From NCBI GenBank assembly GCA_003833135.1, contig QZLH01000097.1:44028-98663 (forward strand): a DNA stretch of 54,636 nucleotides, read 5' to 3'. Below are positions 25,160 through 36,990 of this stretch, one piece after another. How positions within the stretch are numbered: the first letter of the stretch is position 1; the number at the start of each line of letters is the position of its first letter. Both the position numbers and the translations under genes were made by a program. The DNA comes from Oehlia diaphana. Lineage: Eukaryota; Glomeromycota; Glomeromycetes; Glomerales; Glomeraceae. The notes beneath the pieces are model-generated. The model was not told where the DNA came from. It did no database searches and saw nothing but the letters and a program-made list of their open reading frames with translations.

Positions 25160-25870
25160 GTTTATTTACATATGTTTTAAAGCATAGTTTGAGCATTTTA
25201 GCTAAAGTAAATGACTTACTTTATTAATTAAAAGTAGTTCAGCAAGTCCTAAACTGTTAAGATATTAACTTTTCATGAAAGTACAGTTAATACTTTTAGA
25301 GTTATTTACATTTTTCATAACAGTACTCGCTCACAAACTTTATTTTTATCACTTCAGAGCGTATTTTGAGCACTTTAAGTCAAAGTAAATTGACTTTCTT
25401 TATTAATTGAAAATTGTTCAGCGGATCAAAATCAACTTGAATGTCAATTTTCATGAAGGTACTATTAATACTTGTGGATTTATTTACATTTTTCACAACG
25501 ATACTCACTCACGAATTTTATTTTTTTCTATTTTATCACTTCAGAACGTATTTTGAGCACTTTAGTCAAAGTAAATCGACTTTCTTTATTAATTGAAAGT
25601 TGTTCAGCGGATTAAAATCTGCTTGGATATCGATTTTTATGAAGGTACTATTAATACTTGTGATTTATTTACATTTTTCACAATGGTACTCACTCACGAA
25701 TTTTATTTTTTATCACTTTAGAGCATATTTTGAGCACTTTGGCCAAAGTAAATCAACTTTCTTTATTAATTAATAGTTGTTCAGCGGGTCAAAATCTACT
25801 TGGATATCAATTTTTATAAAAGTACAGTTAATACTTATGAAGAGATTTATATTTTTTATAATAGTACTAT
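25160..25870. repeat. tandem array of about 180-bp units
   Basis: Four imperfect copies, marked by a TATTTTGAGCACTTT-like anchor at about 25184, 25361, 25548 and 25725 (spacings 177, 187, 177). Each unit also has GACTTTCTTTATTAATT, TTGTTCAGCGG and CATTTTTCACAA blocks in the same order. It lies wholly inside the 2.1-kb transposon. The 75-codon frame at 25777-26004 overlaps the last copy and is not supported as a gene. Confidence 0.8.
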
Positions 25871-27070
25871 ATTGCGCGTTCTTATTGATAGTAAATATAT
25901 TTTGTTTAAAATTTAATTATTTATTGATTAATTTTTACTTAATAAAGCATAATTTTTTAATAAAAATATACAAATTCCATAGTTTATGTGTAATTTTTAT
26001 ATGAACTAAAATTGTAATATTGATTTATAAAATTGACTGTAAAAAGCCACAAATCGGACAAATATAACTAAAAATTGGCAGTCTGATTTTTGCCAATTTA
26101 TATATGCAATTTAAGAATTGATATTCTGATTTTTTTATCAGAATGTCTGATTGTTTGCTTTTCACGCCATAAAATCGCTAAAAATCAGATAAATAAAGCT
26201 AAAATCAGACAAAAATAGCCAAAAATCGGACAAATAAAGCCAAAAATTGGACAAAAATAGCCAAAAATCAGCTATTCAATTTTTGGCGATTTTTACTTGT
26301 TTAATGTGTATCAGCTACCTGATTGGTACCTGATTGGTGCCTGATTGATGCCTGATTTTTCACATTTTGACCTGTGTTACTATATATCAAATTTAAAATT
26401 AATCCAATTTATAAGAATAATTCCTTATTATTTTACTATAATAATTTAATATTGCTAATTTTTTGATATTTATTTTTTTATATTATTTTGATAGTATAAA
26501 TGAACTAATAAAGGGCAAAATTATAGTTTATTGCATACTCACACTAGTAATCTGATTAGAGTTCAGAATAGTTTATACTTTTTTATTTTAAAAATTTGGA
26601 AATAAGGTTACTTGTCTAAATTTCTTCAAAATCCTACGATTAGTTTCGTCAAAATTTTACTATAGATTTATTATAGTTTTGGCAGAGTTTCGGCAGTTTT
26701 GACATTTATAATAAGTTTCGGCAGTTTCGCCTTTCTCCAGAGTTTCACCAGTTTTTTGATATAACTTTAATATAGTTTCAGCAGAATTTCACTTTTCGGC
26801 AAAACGCCATCTTGCCTAAACCCCTAGGTTTCAGCAAGCAACCTTATTTGGAAAATTTATATGTAATTTTATACTTATTATTTCCATAATTCATACATTA
26901 TATCATACTTGTACAAAAAAAGCTTGGACCTAACCCATTTGTTTGTTCTGAACTGCTTGAATTAATTTTTAGTAATCTTAAGATCAAAGATATTCAGATC
27001 AGTTCTTCTGATCAAACTAGTCTAAAGTTGATAATCAGTATTGCAAATTTCTATACATAATATTCTATTG

Positions 27071-27245
27071 TACTTTACTAAAAATGACTAATTTTTTGAA
27101 ATGATTTTGTAATAATTTTAAAATACTACAAAAATACATTTAATATATCAAAATATTTTTATTATACTTTTATTATTATTTTATAATTGTATTGTATCTA
27201 GGTCTATAAAAATATTTTAAAAAATTAGCTATTTTTAGTAAAGTA
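27071..27245. mobile_element. 175-bp TIR element, copy 1
   Basis: The left end TACTTTACTAAAAATGACTA and the right end are inverted copies over about 35 bp, continuing through ATTTTTT. Its interior (TTGTAATAATTTTAAAATAC to TATTGTATCTAGGTCTATAA) recurs in copy 2. No clear target duplication was found. Confidence 0.7.
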
Positions 27246-27541
27246 CCTATAAAATGCAAGACAAAATTGACACTAAAGTCTTGTTATATACCATATATCA
27301 TGATTCACAGTATCCCGGGTATCTTGCAAAAATTGGGGGTTTAATCCTGTACCCCTGGGTACTAAACAAAATTTAAAAATTCTGTTTTTTGCAAATATCT
27401 CGTGATCTACTAGTCCAATTTGAATGATCATTTTTTTATTTTGAAGAGCTCAACGAGAGCTATCAAACAAAAAAAGGATCGCCTAAATCTGATTACTGAA
27501 TCATGAGATAAATGTAAAATACCCCCTGGGGTACTATACAA

Positions 27542-27904
27542 CTTTACTAAAAATGGTTAATTTTTTGAAATGATTTTGTAATAATTTTAACATACTACAA
27601 AAATACATTTAATACATCAAAATGTTTTTGTTATACTTTTGTTATTATTTTGTAATTATATTGTATCTAGGTTTATAAAAATAACTCAAAATAATATCAC
27701 AATAATTTTTTAATGTTTTTGCTATTATTTTATTATTATAATATAATTAACTTTGATATTATTTTAATATGTTAATCTCAAAAATACCTCAAAAATATAT
27801 TGATATATTTTGAAAATTTTACAAAATAATTGCACAATTATTTTGAAAGCTACTGTATCTAGATCTATAAAAATATTTCAAAAAATTGGCTATTTTTAGT
27901 AAAG
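27542..27904. mobile_element. 363-bp TIR element, copy 2
   Basis: It shares the ends CTTTACTAAAAATGGTTAAT and the inverse at 27875-27904, and its first about 140 bp match copy 1. It is longer because of an extra segment at about 27685-27845, which itself contains inverted AATAATATCACAATAATTTT-like parts. No coding capacity. Confidence 0.7.
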
Positions 27905-27929
27905 AAGAGAATGGATTTCAAATAAAATT

Positions 27930-28975
27930 ATTTAACAAATAGAAGTTATTAGTGTTTATAAATTTTCAGCTATTATTACTAATACAGCTAGTGTAATAAA
28001 ATCAGCAAAAAGATGAATTAAAGATAAATATTCTAATGTTGTTTGTGCATATAACTCCTATATTATCAATCTTTTAATTGGAAATGTTTTAAAAATTGAT
28101 GAAATTAAAACTATAATTGATAATTTTAAAATAATGGTAAATTACTTTAAGTATCATATATAAGTAGCGGTAAAATTAAAATATATTCAAGGTGAAAAAT
28201 TATAATAAAGAGATTGCATTAGTTTTACCAGTATTTACATAATAAGGTTCACTTCTCAGCTGCTTTTAGTTACTTCAAAAATCTTGAATATATTAATAGA
28301 TTCTGATATCTGTAAAAAATAAATAATACAGTAAGAAATTTTGTATTATTAGAAAATTTTTGAGATATGTTGGACACAATTGTAAAATTTTTAGAGCTAA
28401 TAGTTATAGCATTAAAATTGCTTAAATTAGATATATCTACTCTTTTAACTGTTTATTTCTACTTTAAGAATTAATGCATTAAATTAGCGAAATCTTATGT
28501 AATTTTCCTAACAATATTTAGCAATTTACTTAAAAATGGTGAGATTATATATACCATTCTATTATGATGGCTGTTTATATATTAGATTTATATTTTTTAG
28601 AAAAATAAAAATACTAATATAGAGGTAATGGAATATCTGAATATATAAAATTCACAGAATTCATAAGTAAAGATTCAGTCAAGAAAAATCTGTAATTATG
28701 TTTACAGGATTAGTAAAATTTTGCCAAAAAATTTACTATATAATAATAAAACAATTTAGTTATCATTTACTAACTTTAGTCTATCTGTATGATGGCAATC
28801 TTGCCAATCTTCAACAACTAGCTATTAAAATTCTTTCAATTCCAATGTCATCTACTGCTGCTGAAAGAAATTTTTCAATATTTAGATTTATTTATAATAA
28901 AATCTGTAATTGATTGCAAAATAAATATGTTAAGAAGTTAATTTATATTTACAAAAATTTACAGTTGTACAAAAA
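27930..28975 (+). pseudogene. degenerate hAT transposase
   Basis: The 3' part encodes the hAT C-terminal dimerisation motif: LQQLAIKILSIPMSSTAAER followed by NFS (about 28808-28880), then after a stop LQNKYVKKLIYIYKNLQL. Upstream, pieces such as SAKR/IKDKYSNVVCAYNSYIINLLIG fit the RNase-H-like region but are broken by many stops and frameshifts. The catalytic triad cannot be reconstructed. It is a dead copy; its TIRs and 8-bp duplication were not identified. Confidence 0.75.
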
Positions 28976-29009
28976 GGGATTGAAAAAAAATTAATATATG
29001 ATCAGCATA

Positions 29010-29080
29010 ATGATAATAATAATGATATAAATAATAATAATAATACTGATAATAATAATAATAATAATGATAATGATAGG
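29010..29080. repeat. AAT/GATAAT microsatellite
   Basis: A run of AATAAT and GATAAT units just downstream of the hAT remnant. Confidence 0.8.
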
Positions 29081-30504
29081 ATATTTAGATTAGAATTGAA
29101 TATTACAGATTTAACAACTGAATAATAATAAATTTTGATAAATATAAAAATATAAATATAAATTTGATTAAATAAATCATACAAATTTTAAAATTTATTA
29201 TAATGGACCAGAAATTATATTTGGATTAATTAATAATTAATTAATCCAAATTTTAATTAACTGTTAATTCACCATCCCTATAATATAATATAACTACTAA
29301 GATCTTTATTATGAAAATATTTTCTAACTGTATTATGATAAAAAGTGATGTTAAAACTTGGTTAAATTTATCTGTTATATTACCAAAAGAAAAAAACTGA
29401 TTAATACAAATAATATATTATAAAATATGTATATCATGTTCAGTAAGTATTTTGAACATCCAGAATGTTTCTCAAATATTGCAGAACCAGTTTTTTTATA
29501 TTCTTTAATAGTATTATTTACTGTAGAGATATCTTATTGAACTGAAATATCTATTTATTTGATGCTGCTAAAATATATATCAATAATATGTTTACAAAAA
29601 TTTCTGAAAGTTCTTTTCCAAACATTTTGAAATTAGAGAGATATGTAATTATTTTGAAGTGTTTATTTTCATTTTTATATATATAATAAAGAAAAATCAG
29701 TAATTGTAAAATATGTGCATAATTTTATATGATAAAAATCTGGTAATTTAATGTAGGCTTATGTATAATTAAAAAATCTTAATATTTATTTATTATATTA
29801 TTAAACTTTTTTTTAAAAATTTATATAGATTTATATTTTTTTAATAATAGTATAAAGTGAAACCTTCCTGAATTTTTTTTTTATAACTATATATATAATT
29901 AAATTACAATTAATATATAATTTTAACAATTTTTACAGTTATTAATTATGGAATTTTTAATTATATTATCATGGCAAATATATGAAATACCCTAAAATTT
30001 GTTTATTATGTCAAATTAAATAAATATTTAATAGTATTTTAGTCATTAAATTTCTATTTAATTTTCAAATTTATTAGTAAACAGTTAAAAATAAACTCTG
30101 AAATTTTTTTTTTGTATTTCAAATCTTATGTCTAACAAATTTTTCCATTATTTAACTAATTTTTCCAGTGTTAAAGGTACATCATTATTTGATATTTTTT
30201 AGGAAAAGAAAAATATTTCTGTAAGTTAATTTTAATTTCTAAGAATACAGCAGGATTTTTGCCAAATTTTATAAATCTGCCATAATGTAATATATATATT
30301 TCTAGAGTAATATTCTTTTAATTTCCGGTAGCAACTGGAATTGAACTCGCCTGTAATCTTATAATAATTAGATTTTATTTATAAGATTTATTACAATTAC
30401 TTTACTATTATATAATATTTTAATATTAATAATAATAATAAATTTTTAATATTTACTTTTAAAATTAATTTTAGTTAAATTTATTGACTGATTAATGTTA
30501 ATTA

Positions 30505-30719
30505 GACCAGACCAAGTAAATAGTTTGTTTAACATAACTCTCTCCTTTTTTGTCTTCAAAATACATTTGGTTGGATAAAATTGGAAAAAATCATATGAAT
30601 ATTCAAGAGTTTTTATATTATTCATATTTCAGCCAATCAAAAATCTTTGTTCAAACTATTTGCTATTCCTCTCATCTTTTTAACTTCACCGTTAAACAAA
30701 CTTTTTAATTGGTCTGGCC
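30505..30719. mobile_element. 215-bp MITE with TA flanks
   Basis: The left end GACCAGACCAAGTAAATAGT and the reverse complement of the right end, GGCCAGACCAATTAAAAAGT, are related inverted repeats that continue through TTGTTTAAC (about 29 bp). TA lies on both sides (503-504 and 720-721 within 30,xxx). No coding capacity. Confidence 0.75.
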
Positions 30720-31154
30720 TATGCAAATATTTAGTATTTTGATTTTAATCAAGAAAATATGATTGAAATAGTAACAATTATGTATTATATATATATCTAT
30801 ATATAAAATAATGAAAAGTTGTATTAAACTAATTTCAAAAAGTTCAATATTTGATTCAAAAGAATTTTGAATTTAAAAAAGTATTTCAACATTAAAACAA
30901 AAAAAATTAAACTCTTACCTAAAAGACTATTTGTTATTTGTAAATACTAAAATGTTGTATAAGAAAAAATAAAAAAATCAATAATATATATATTATAATA
31001 TTCTTCATAAGAAAGCATTTGGTTACGTAATATCCATTTATTATAAGCCTATACCCCACCCCATGTAATATATATAATAAGACCTTCAAATACCCCCAAA
31101 CTATTACGTAATACTAAATAAATAATCAAAATATAAATATACCTTTAAATTATT

Positions 31155-33960
31155 TTAAACTTTAAAATTCCCCAATAATTCAGGAGTCTCTGCTTCGCCT
31201 TTTTGAATCTTCTCAATAGTTTTCATTAGATCGTAATTAATTTCTTGCGTAACAACAGAATCCTGTTGATATTTTGGATGGGATCTAACAAATTCACGTA
31301 TCCACTTTGCTGTTGTTTGTATTTCACCTAATTTAAAGTAAAATTAAAATTAAATTTTGTAGTAATTTAGTATTATTTAATAGTATAAAAATTTAAAATT
31401 ACCTTTTGCCTTTTTTTTAACAAATTCCAAATATTTTCCTAATATACATCTTGATTCAATATCAATATTAATTGATTCTAGATAATGATTTATTAAAGTT
31501 ATCAATCCCGGAAACTTATCACCCTGAAAGAAAAAATAACCATGAATTAGAATTAATGAAGTTATTTAAAATTTTTAAGTACAAATAAACAACCTACATC
31601 TCCATTAATAATATTATCAATACTCATTTGTTCATATTCATCTTCAATGGAAATTGACTTATTACCTAATGAATTATTATCATTATATACATTTTGTTGC
31701 TGTATGCTTATATTATCTTGAAATTGGATATTGTATGTAATATTAATGTTTGAAAGATTATTATCACAAAAAATAATAAATATCAACATCAAACATACCA
31801 TTATCTACATTTACGTAATCGCCATGCATAATAATATTTTTTTCAAACACATTTTTTCTAAACCAAAAGTTCTCATTTAATACGGCATCCCTTCTATGAG
31901 CCATTTTCATATTTTCATCAACCTATAAAATAATTATTATTACAAATAATTAAATAGAAATCGTAATAAAATAAATATTAATAATTACCTTTGAAATAGG
32001 AATATAAAAATTTAATCCATAGCTTAAGATTGCTCTAGTTAATAAAACAATAAATACTGCAAATGCAGCATTTTCGAAATCTGTGATTTGAATTTCCATA
32101 CTGCGAAATTCTACTCTCCAACCTATATTTGAATTAGGTGGGGGAGGTTTAAATCTCATTGTTTGCCAATTTGTTGATTGTATGTTCTGATAAAGTTTTT
32201 TTCTCAAATTTAGATAGATTAATAATGAAATAAAATCAGATGGAAACAAATGTAAAATACCTCAAAGTGATCAGAAACGTTTTCGTCATTCTGTTCCTCC
32301 AATGATTCTTTAAAAATAACTAAAGGATCTCTAATAAACAAATGAGCTACATGACGAGCTAAAAGTTCATCAATTCCTACAAATAATAAATTTATCACTT
32401 AATATTTAAATGTTAAAAAAAATATATATATCTTAAATTTACTAACCATTATCCATCAAATTTTTACAGATTTCTTTATCGTACACTAAATCTAAATCAT
32501 TATATTCAGGCTTAAATGTCTTATCCGCAGAGATATAACAATCAATTGAATCATAACGAGATTTATTAATAACAAAACGATTATTTTTAAGAGGCTAAAG
32601 AGAGAAGAAAGATATTTAAATGAAAATTCCTAGATGTTGTTCAATTTTTTTTTCCGCAAAATTACGAAGTTTAAAAACCTCTAGACCACGTTCTTCTTTA
32701 GTACGATCATCAACACTGCCTGCTATAACATTCCATCTACAATCCACGTCTGAAAGATATCCTCTATAAATTGGAGCAGCTGCTGTTAAAGCTAACTACA
32801 AATAAGAGATGAATTAATTTCCAATAAAATTAAACAATCGGAATAAGATTGATTTTATTTACCATTATAGGACCTATATTAGCCAATTGATCATAAAGTC
32901 TTCTTGCTTCTTCAATATTACAAGCTTGAAAAGTAATCTGAAGGCAACAACAACCCATACCAAAAACCATGGCATCCATATAAATATGGTCAGGTAGTGC
33001 CATGCCTTCAGCAGCCTCCTTGTCTTCGGGAAATAAATTACGATTTCTTGGAATTGCTGGATCTATAAAAGGTTTTGGAGTTTTTATATCATGAAAAATT
33101 GGCATATTAATTGCAACTTTCGATCCTCTGCGTTTTCGGATATTAGCAGTTAATGTCCTAATAATGTTTCAAAATTAAAAAAAATTTAACAAATTTCGTA
33201 GGATTTATATTATGTAATGACAATAACTCCACTTACGGGAATCTTGCATGTGGATTAATTATTTCATCAGGTACAAATAAGCTTCTTGAAGCTTCACCCT
33301 TTGGTTCATAATGAGGCTCCAGAAATTGACCTTGGCAACCAAGTCTTGGAAAACTAGCTATAGTAATTGGAACTTCATTCGGTTTCATATATTTTGCTGC
33401 AAGTTGTCTACGATACTTCATGTTTGATTCAACTTGAAGTAATTCCTTCAAAGTTCCTCCATATGGTACCCCTGGAGTACCCTCAAGCATATATGCCCCG
33501 TATTCTGGTTTCCATGAAGTTTTAGCCATTTTACTAAAATTTAATTTATTTAATTAAATAATGTATAAAAATTATAAATCAAAAGAAAACTGCGAGTATG
33601 ATGAAAAATTTACTCAGAATTTGGATTTTTTAAAGCTGCTTCTTCCTCTTTTTGTAATTCATTCAAAATTTCATATAATCTTAAAGATAATTTTGCGTTC
33701 TTATTTTCTTCATCAAATGCAATTACCATATATTCAACCTATTAGATCAAATTCGATCAAATTAAAAGAAAATACTAATATCAAAAATTTTCCATCATTT
33801 AAATTTTTACCTCATCACCCCATAATAAACAATGGTTTTGTTTATCTTTTAATTTGTGATAAATCCATAAAAATTGCTTTATACCGTGATGGCGAATATA
33901 ATCCGCATAATTTTTTGCTTCTTCCCATGGTAATGGTGTACCCAAAGATAACAAACCCAT
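31155..33960 (-). CDS. GSH1: glutamate-cysteine ligase catalytic subunit
   Basis: This enzyme joins L-glutamate and L-cysteine with ATP, the first and limiting step of glutathione synthesis, in the cytosol. Twelve exons on the minus strand encode 643 residues, the usual GCLC size: 33960-33811, 33738-33614, 33533-33237, 33157-32863, 32795-32679, 32594-32447, 32376-32261, 32186-31989, 31922-31799, 31665-31598, 31523-31403, 31327-31155. Family marks seen in order: N-terminal [121 protein letters not shown] and [10 protein letters not shown]. Every phase closes. The activating modifier subunit is not in the window. Confidence 0.95.
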
Positions 33961-34413
33961 GTTTAAATTTAAGAAAAAACGAAAACAACTTTTTTATATC
34001 TGAATTTTTATATAGTTTTATTGATAATTTTCAAATTTAAAGTCCTTAAAAACAAGTTAAAATAAATATATAATACAGTAATGGGGAAGAAACGTTTCTA
34101 CAAGATATTGCTGAATAATCATACTGATCGTAGAACTATCGTAGATCGGCACAACTTTTATTGGTTGATTATCTCACTAGGTTAAATTAAAATTATCTCA
34201 CGAGGTAATTATCTCATGAGGTAATTATCTCATGAGGTAATTATCTCACGAGGTTATAAGTTCTTTACAATAAAAAGAGCATCAAGAAAAAACAATTGAC
34301 TCATAAATTTCCTAATATCGGAATTTTTTTTTTTTTTTTCATATAATAAATAAATAAATTTAACCTCTATTCTAATAAATATAAATATACAATAAAAAAT
34401 AGTTATATATAAA
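33961..34413. other. intergenic spacer with 16-bp tandem repeat
   Basis: The spacer between the AAA ATPase stop and the ligase start (both minus strand). It holds the tandem repeat at 34193-34256, so the ligase promoter must lie near it. No gene seen. Confidence 0.6.
34193..34256. repeat. 16-bp tandem repeat with CTCATGAG palindromes
   Basis: Four contiguous units of TTATCTCAYGAGGTAA, plus a degenerate fifth at about 34168. Two units contain the perfect 8-bp palindrome CTCATGAG; two carry CTCACGAG. They lie about 235-300 bp upstream of the glutamate-cysteine ligase start codon. Confidence 0.8.
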
Positions 34414-36470
34414 TTACCAGAGCCAACCTCCTTTCTTTGGTTGACCAAATCTAATCACTTGATCATTCTTTTTACTCCATATCAATTCTCTTGTTCTTTG
34501 TTCTTTATCAACTTCTTCAACTCTTTCACAAACATTATCTAATAATTCTTCAAACTCTTCCGAATTAACTATATCTTCAAAAATATTTTGTAAAATTTTT
34601 GAATCGGCTTTAACATTATGATGATCATCAATCATAATAATATTATCATGATCTAACATTTCTATCCATTTCGGGTTCCCTGTGATAACTCTACATTTAT
34701 CTATTGGTAATTTTTTTTCTTCAGATTTAACTATAGCCTTAATTAATTTCCATGCACACGATGCATATTTTTGATTATCAAATGCTGTTTCTTCAAAATC
34801 TGGAATTAATCCAATTTGAGTTATAATCCATGATCGTTCTTCACTTTCAAGTTGACGTGCGGTATCTATTAAAAAAAAATTAATTTATTTGAAATTTAAA
34901 ATTTATACTTTTATTTTTACTTACCCTCGATACTTTCTTCTCTTCCCAATCGATTTACATAGGAAAGACGACCTCCAATACGATTTTTAATAATATCTTC
35001 AATTTCTTCATCTGTTTCGCGACCTCGACGTTTTTCTTTCAATAATCTTACTGCTTCTTCATGTGTCAACTCATTAATTCTAATCGTATCCATACGAGAT
35101 GCATCTCGTTCTAAATCAAAGTGAAATCATTAGAATCCATCGAACATAACCAGAATTTATATGAAAGGAACTAAACTTACTCATCCGTTCATATACACTA
35201 TAATCATCAGTGTTGAAGATTAATGTAACCAGTCTGGAAGCAGCCCATGATTCTGCACGTTGTTGAAGAAGTTCCAACAAGTCTTCACCCTCTTCGTCAT
35301 CTCCAAATGAATGAATGTTATTAATGATAAGAACTAACGGACGACCTCTTCTTTTGACATATTTAATTGCGACTGCTTCAACCATATTTAATGCTTTCTC
35401 GACATCTAACAACGCAGATCCTAAAAAATAATATAATTCAATAAAATTAATAAAATTTCAAATAAAAGGGATTCAAAAGAAAAGATTTTTATAAAAAAAC
35501 ATACCTCTTTCAGGCGCTTCTCTAGCAAAGAGTTGACCAACATAGTCTTCTCTATACGTATAATTTAAAGCTTTTCCTAACCTTGTTTTGAAAACTTCAC
35601 TATCTGAATGAGCTTCACAAAATACAACTCCATAATGTCCAATTTTTTCCATTGCATTTAATATTAATTGAGTTTTTCCTGTTCCTCTTTCACCTACAAG
35701 TAAATAATACTTTGCCGAACCATGACCTGCCACAACATTTACAATTTTTTTTTGTTCTGCTCTAGCAAAAAATGATTCAGATGTTCTTGATTTAAGTAAT
35801 GGTGCTGGCCTTGTAAATGATAACATAACCTTATGATTTTCATTCCATTCATACCTTATTAAAAAAAAAAATTCATATATATAAAAATTTTATCTTTTAT
35901 TTAAAATTAATAATTTTTCTTGATTTATTTACCATGCTTGATAAAACACACCACCAAGACCTACAGCCGCTAAACCCATTACAGTAGTTAAAACGGCATC
36001 CATTACACGAGGTGACATGAAAGATTTTTTTGGAGGTGGTAAAGGACGAGAATCAATTTTGCCTACCAATCTTCTTTTCTTTTTTGGATCAGATTTCTCA
36101 TCATCATCATCACCCAGTGCGGTTTCAGCAGAATATTCGACAATTGGCTGAAAAGGATCTGTTTTAATGAATCGTATCCGAATGAAGCGTAAAAATAATT
36201 TCAATAGCAAATGCGGACATATAAACAAATTAACAAAAAATTACCAGGAAAAGGATCCCATACTCCTGCAGCATTAGTATCTTGATTCAAATTTCTTTTT
36301 TGTAAAAGAGTAGGATTCTTATCATTTACAAGAGAAAACTTTAATTTATCCAACCGAGATACAAGGGTTGTCGAATTTTTTTTATTAGTAGTATATAATC
36401 TAGTCAAATAGTGTTCTTTAAATATAAGATTATGTGATTGAAATTTTGTAACACGAATAAAGTGAATCAT
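34414..36470 (-). CDS. membrane-anchored AAA-type ATPase, probably mitochondrial
   Basis: A P-loop ATPase of a fungal family with no settled function. Six exons (36470-36245, 36158-35933, 35854-35505, 35420-35181, 35110-34925, 34865-34414) encode 559 residues. The N-terminus is basic and Ser/Thr-rich (HFIRVTKFQSHNLIF), fitting a presequence. A hydrophobic helix follows at about residues 125-150 (AVLTTVMGLAAVGLGGVFYQAW). Walker A is GERGTGKTQ at about 205-213. The Walker B strand LVLIINNIHSF (about 296) ends in Asn-Asn where Asp-Glu is usual. RDASRMDTIRINELTHEEA and RIGGRLSYVNRLG look like a lid/STAND-type domain. The C-terminus is acidic and helical. It could act in the inner membrane or matrix; that is inference from the N-terminus. 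Confidence 0.85.
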
Positions 36471-36990
36471 TGTTTATAAAAAAAAAATAATTTCCACCGG
36501 GAAAAAGGTCAAAGTAGAAATTTTTGTGAAAAAAATCTATTTGAACCTAGATGGAAATGCACCATGCAGATCATTTAACCGACAGTGGTTGAAGAATGGT
36601 AAGCGATCTGATTAGCCAATAACTATTGTATGTCTGTATCGCGTTTCTTTAACATAATGTTAAATGGTAATGAATTCTTAATAAACTTCAAAAGGTTATC
36701 GTTTTACTTTAAAATGATAAGAATTAATCAATAAAGGCAATTGTGAGCAAATTTTTACCAAAGGAGATAAAATAAGTTCATCATAGGGTATTGTATTATT
36801 GTAGAATGCCATAAATGTAATTAAAATAAAATTATCTTCTTGATATATATAGCAAATTTGAATAAAAAAGAGGAGCAGAAAAAGATTATGTATGAAAAAA
36901 TTAAGTCATGTGACTTATGGTTGTAAAAAATATTATTTTATTCTAGATTTGTTCAATTAATAAAATGAGATCTTATTATGACAAAATTAA
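36471..36990. other. intergenic, no gene seen
   Basis: A 520-bp spacer upstream of the AAA ATPase. It contains a GTCATGTGAC palindrome-like site near 36905. No gene or repeat recognised. Confidence 0.5.

Larger units (their letters stand above)
24294..26376. mobile_element. 2.1-kb non-autonomous TIR transposon, TTA target duplication
   Basis: The terminal inverted repeats are 66 bp (24294-24359 and 26311-26376), starting CACAGGTCAAAATGTGAAAA, with only about two mismatches. Both ends are flanked by TTA (24291-24293 and 26377-26379). Subterminal regions carry 11-bp repeats of the type CCTGATTGGTA in opposite orientations at the two ends. Many shorter units of the form AGCCAAAAATCGGACAAATA lie near the right end and in inverse orientation near 24790-24930. 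There is no coding capacity. A 3-bp duplication, CAC-start TIR and dense subterminal repeats resemble CACTA/EnSpm; TTA would also fit PIF/Harbinger. Superfamily is inference. Confidence 0.85.
26380..31154. other. 4.8-kb transposon graveyard, no intact gene
   Basis: Contains two TIR elements (27071-27245, 27542-27904), a dead hAT transposase (27930-28975), an AAT microsatellite (29010-29080) and a MITE (30505-30719). The rest is AT-rich with no coding frame. Between the two TIR elements lies an unusual C/G-containing stretch, TACCCCTGGGTAC at 27350 and TACCCCCTGGGGTAC near 27520. Confidence 0.6.

Noticed and set aside
29002..29184. 60-codon minus-strand frame rich in Leu/Ser
   Set aside because: It is the AAT microsatellite read backwards.
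30318..30370. tRNA-like 3' half (GCGAGTTCAATTCCAGTTGC on the minus strand)
   Set aside because: The would-be T-arm stem does not pair and no acceptor or anticodon arm was found. A tRNA-derived SINE remnant cannot be excluded.
33561..34040. 159-codon plus-strand frame
   Set aside because: Antisense to the first two exons of glutamate-cysteine ligase, which explain the open frame.
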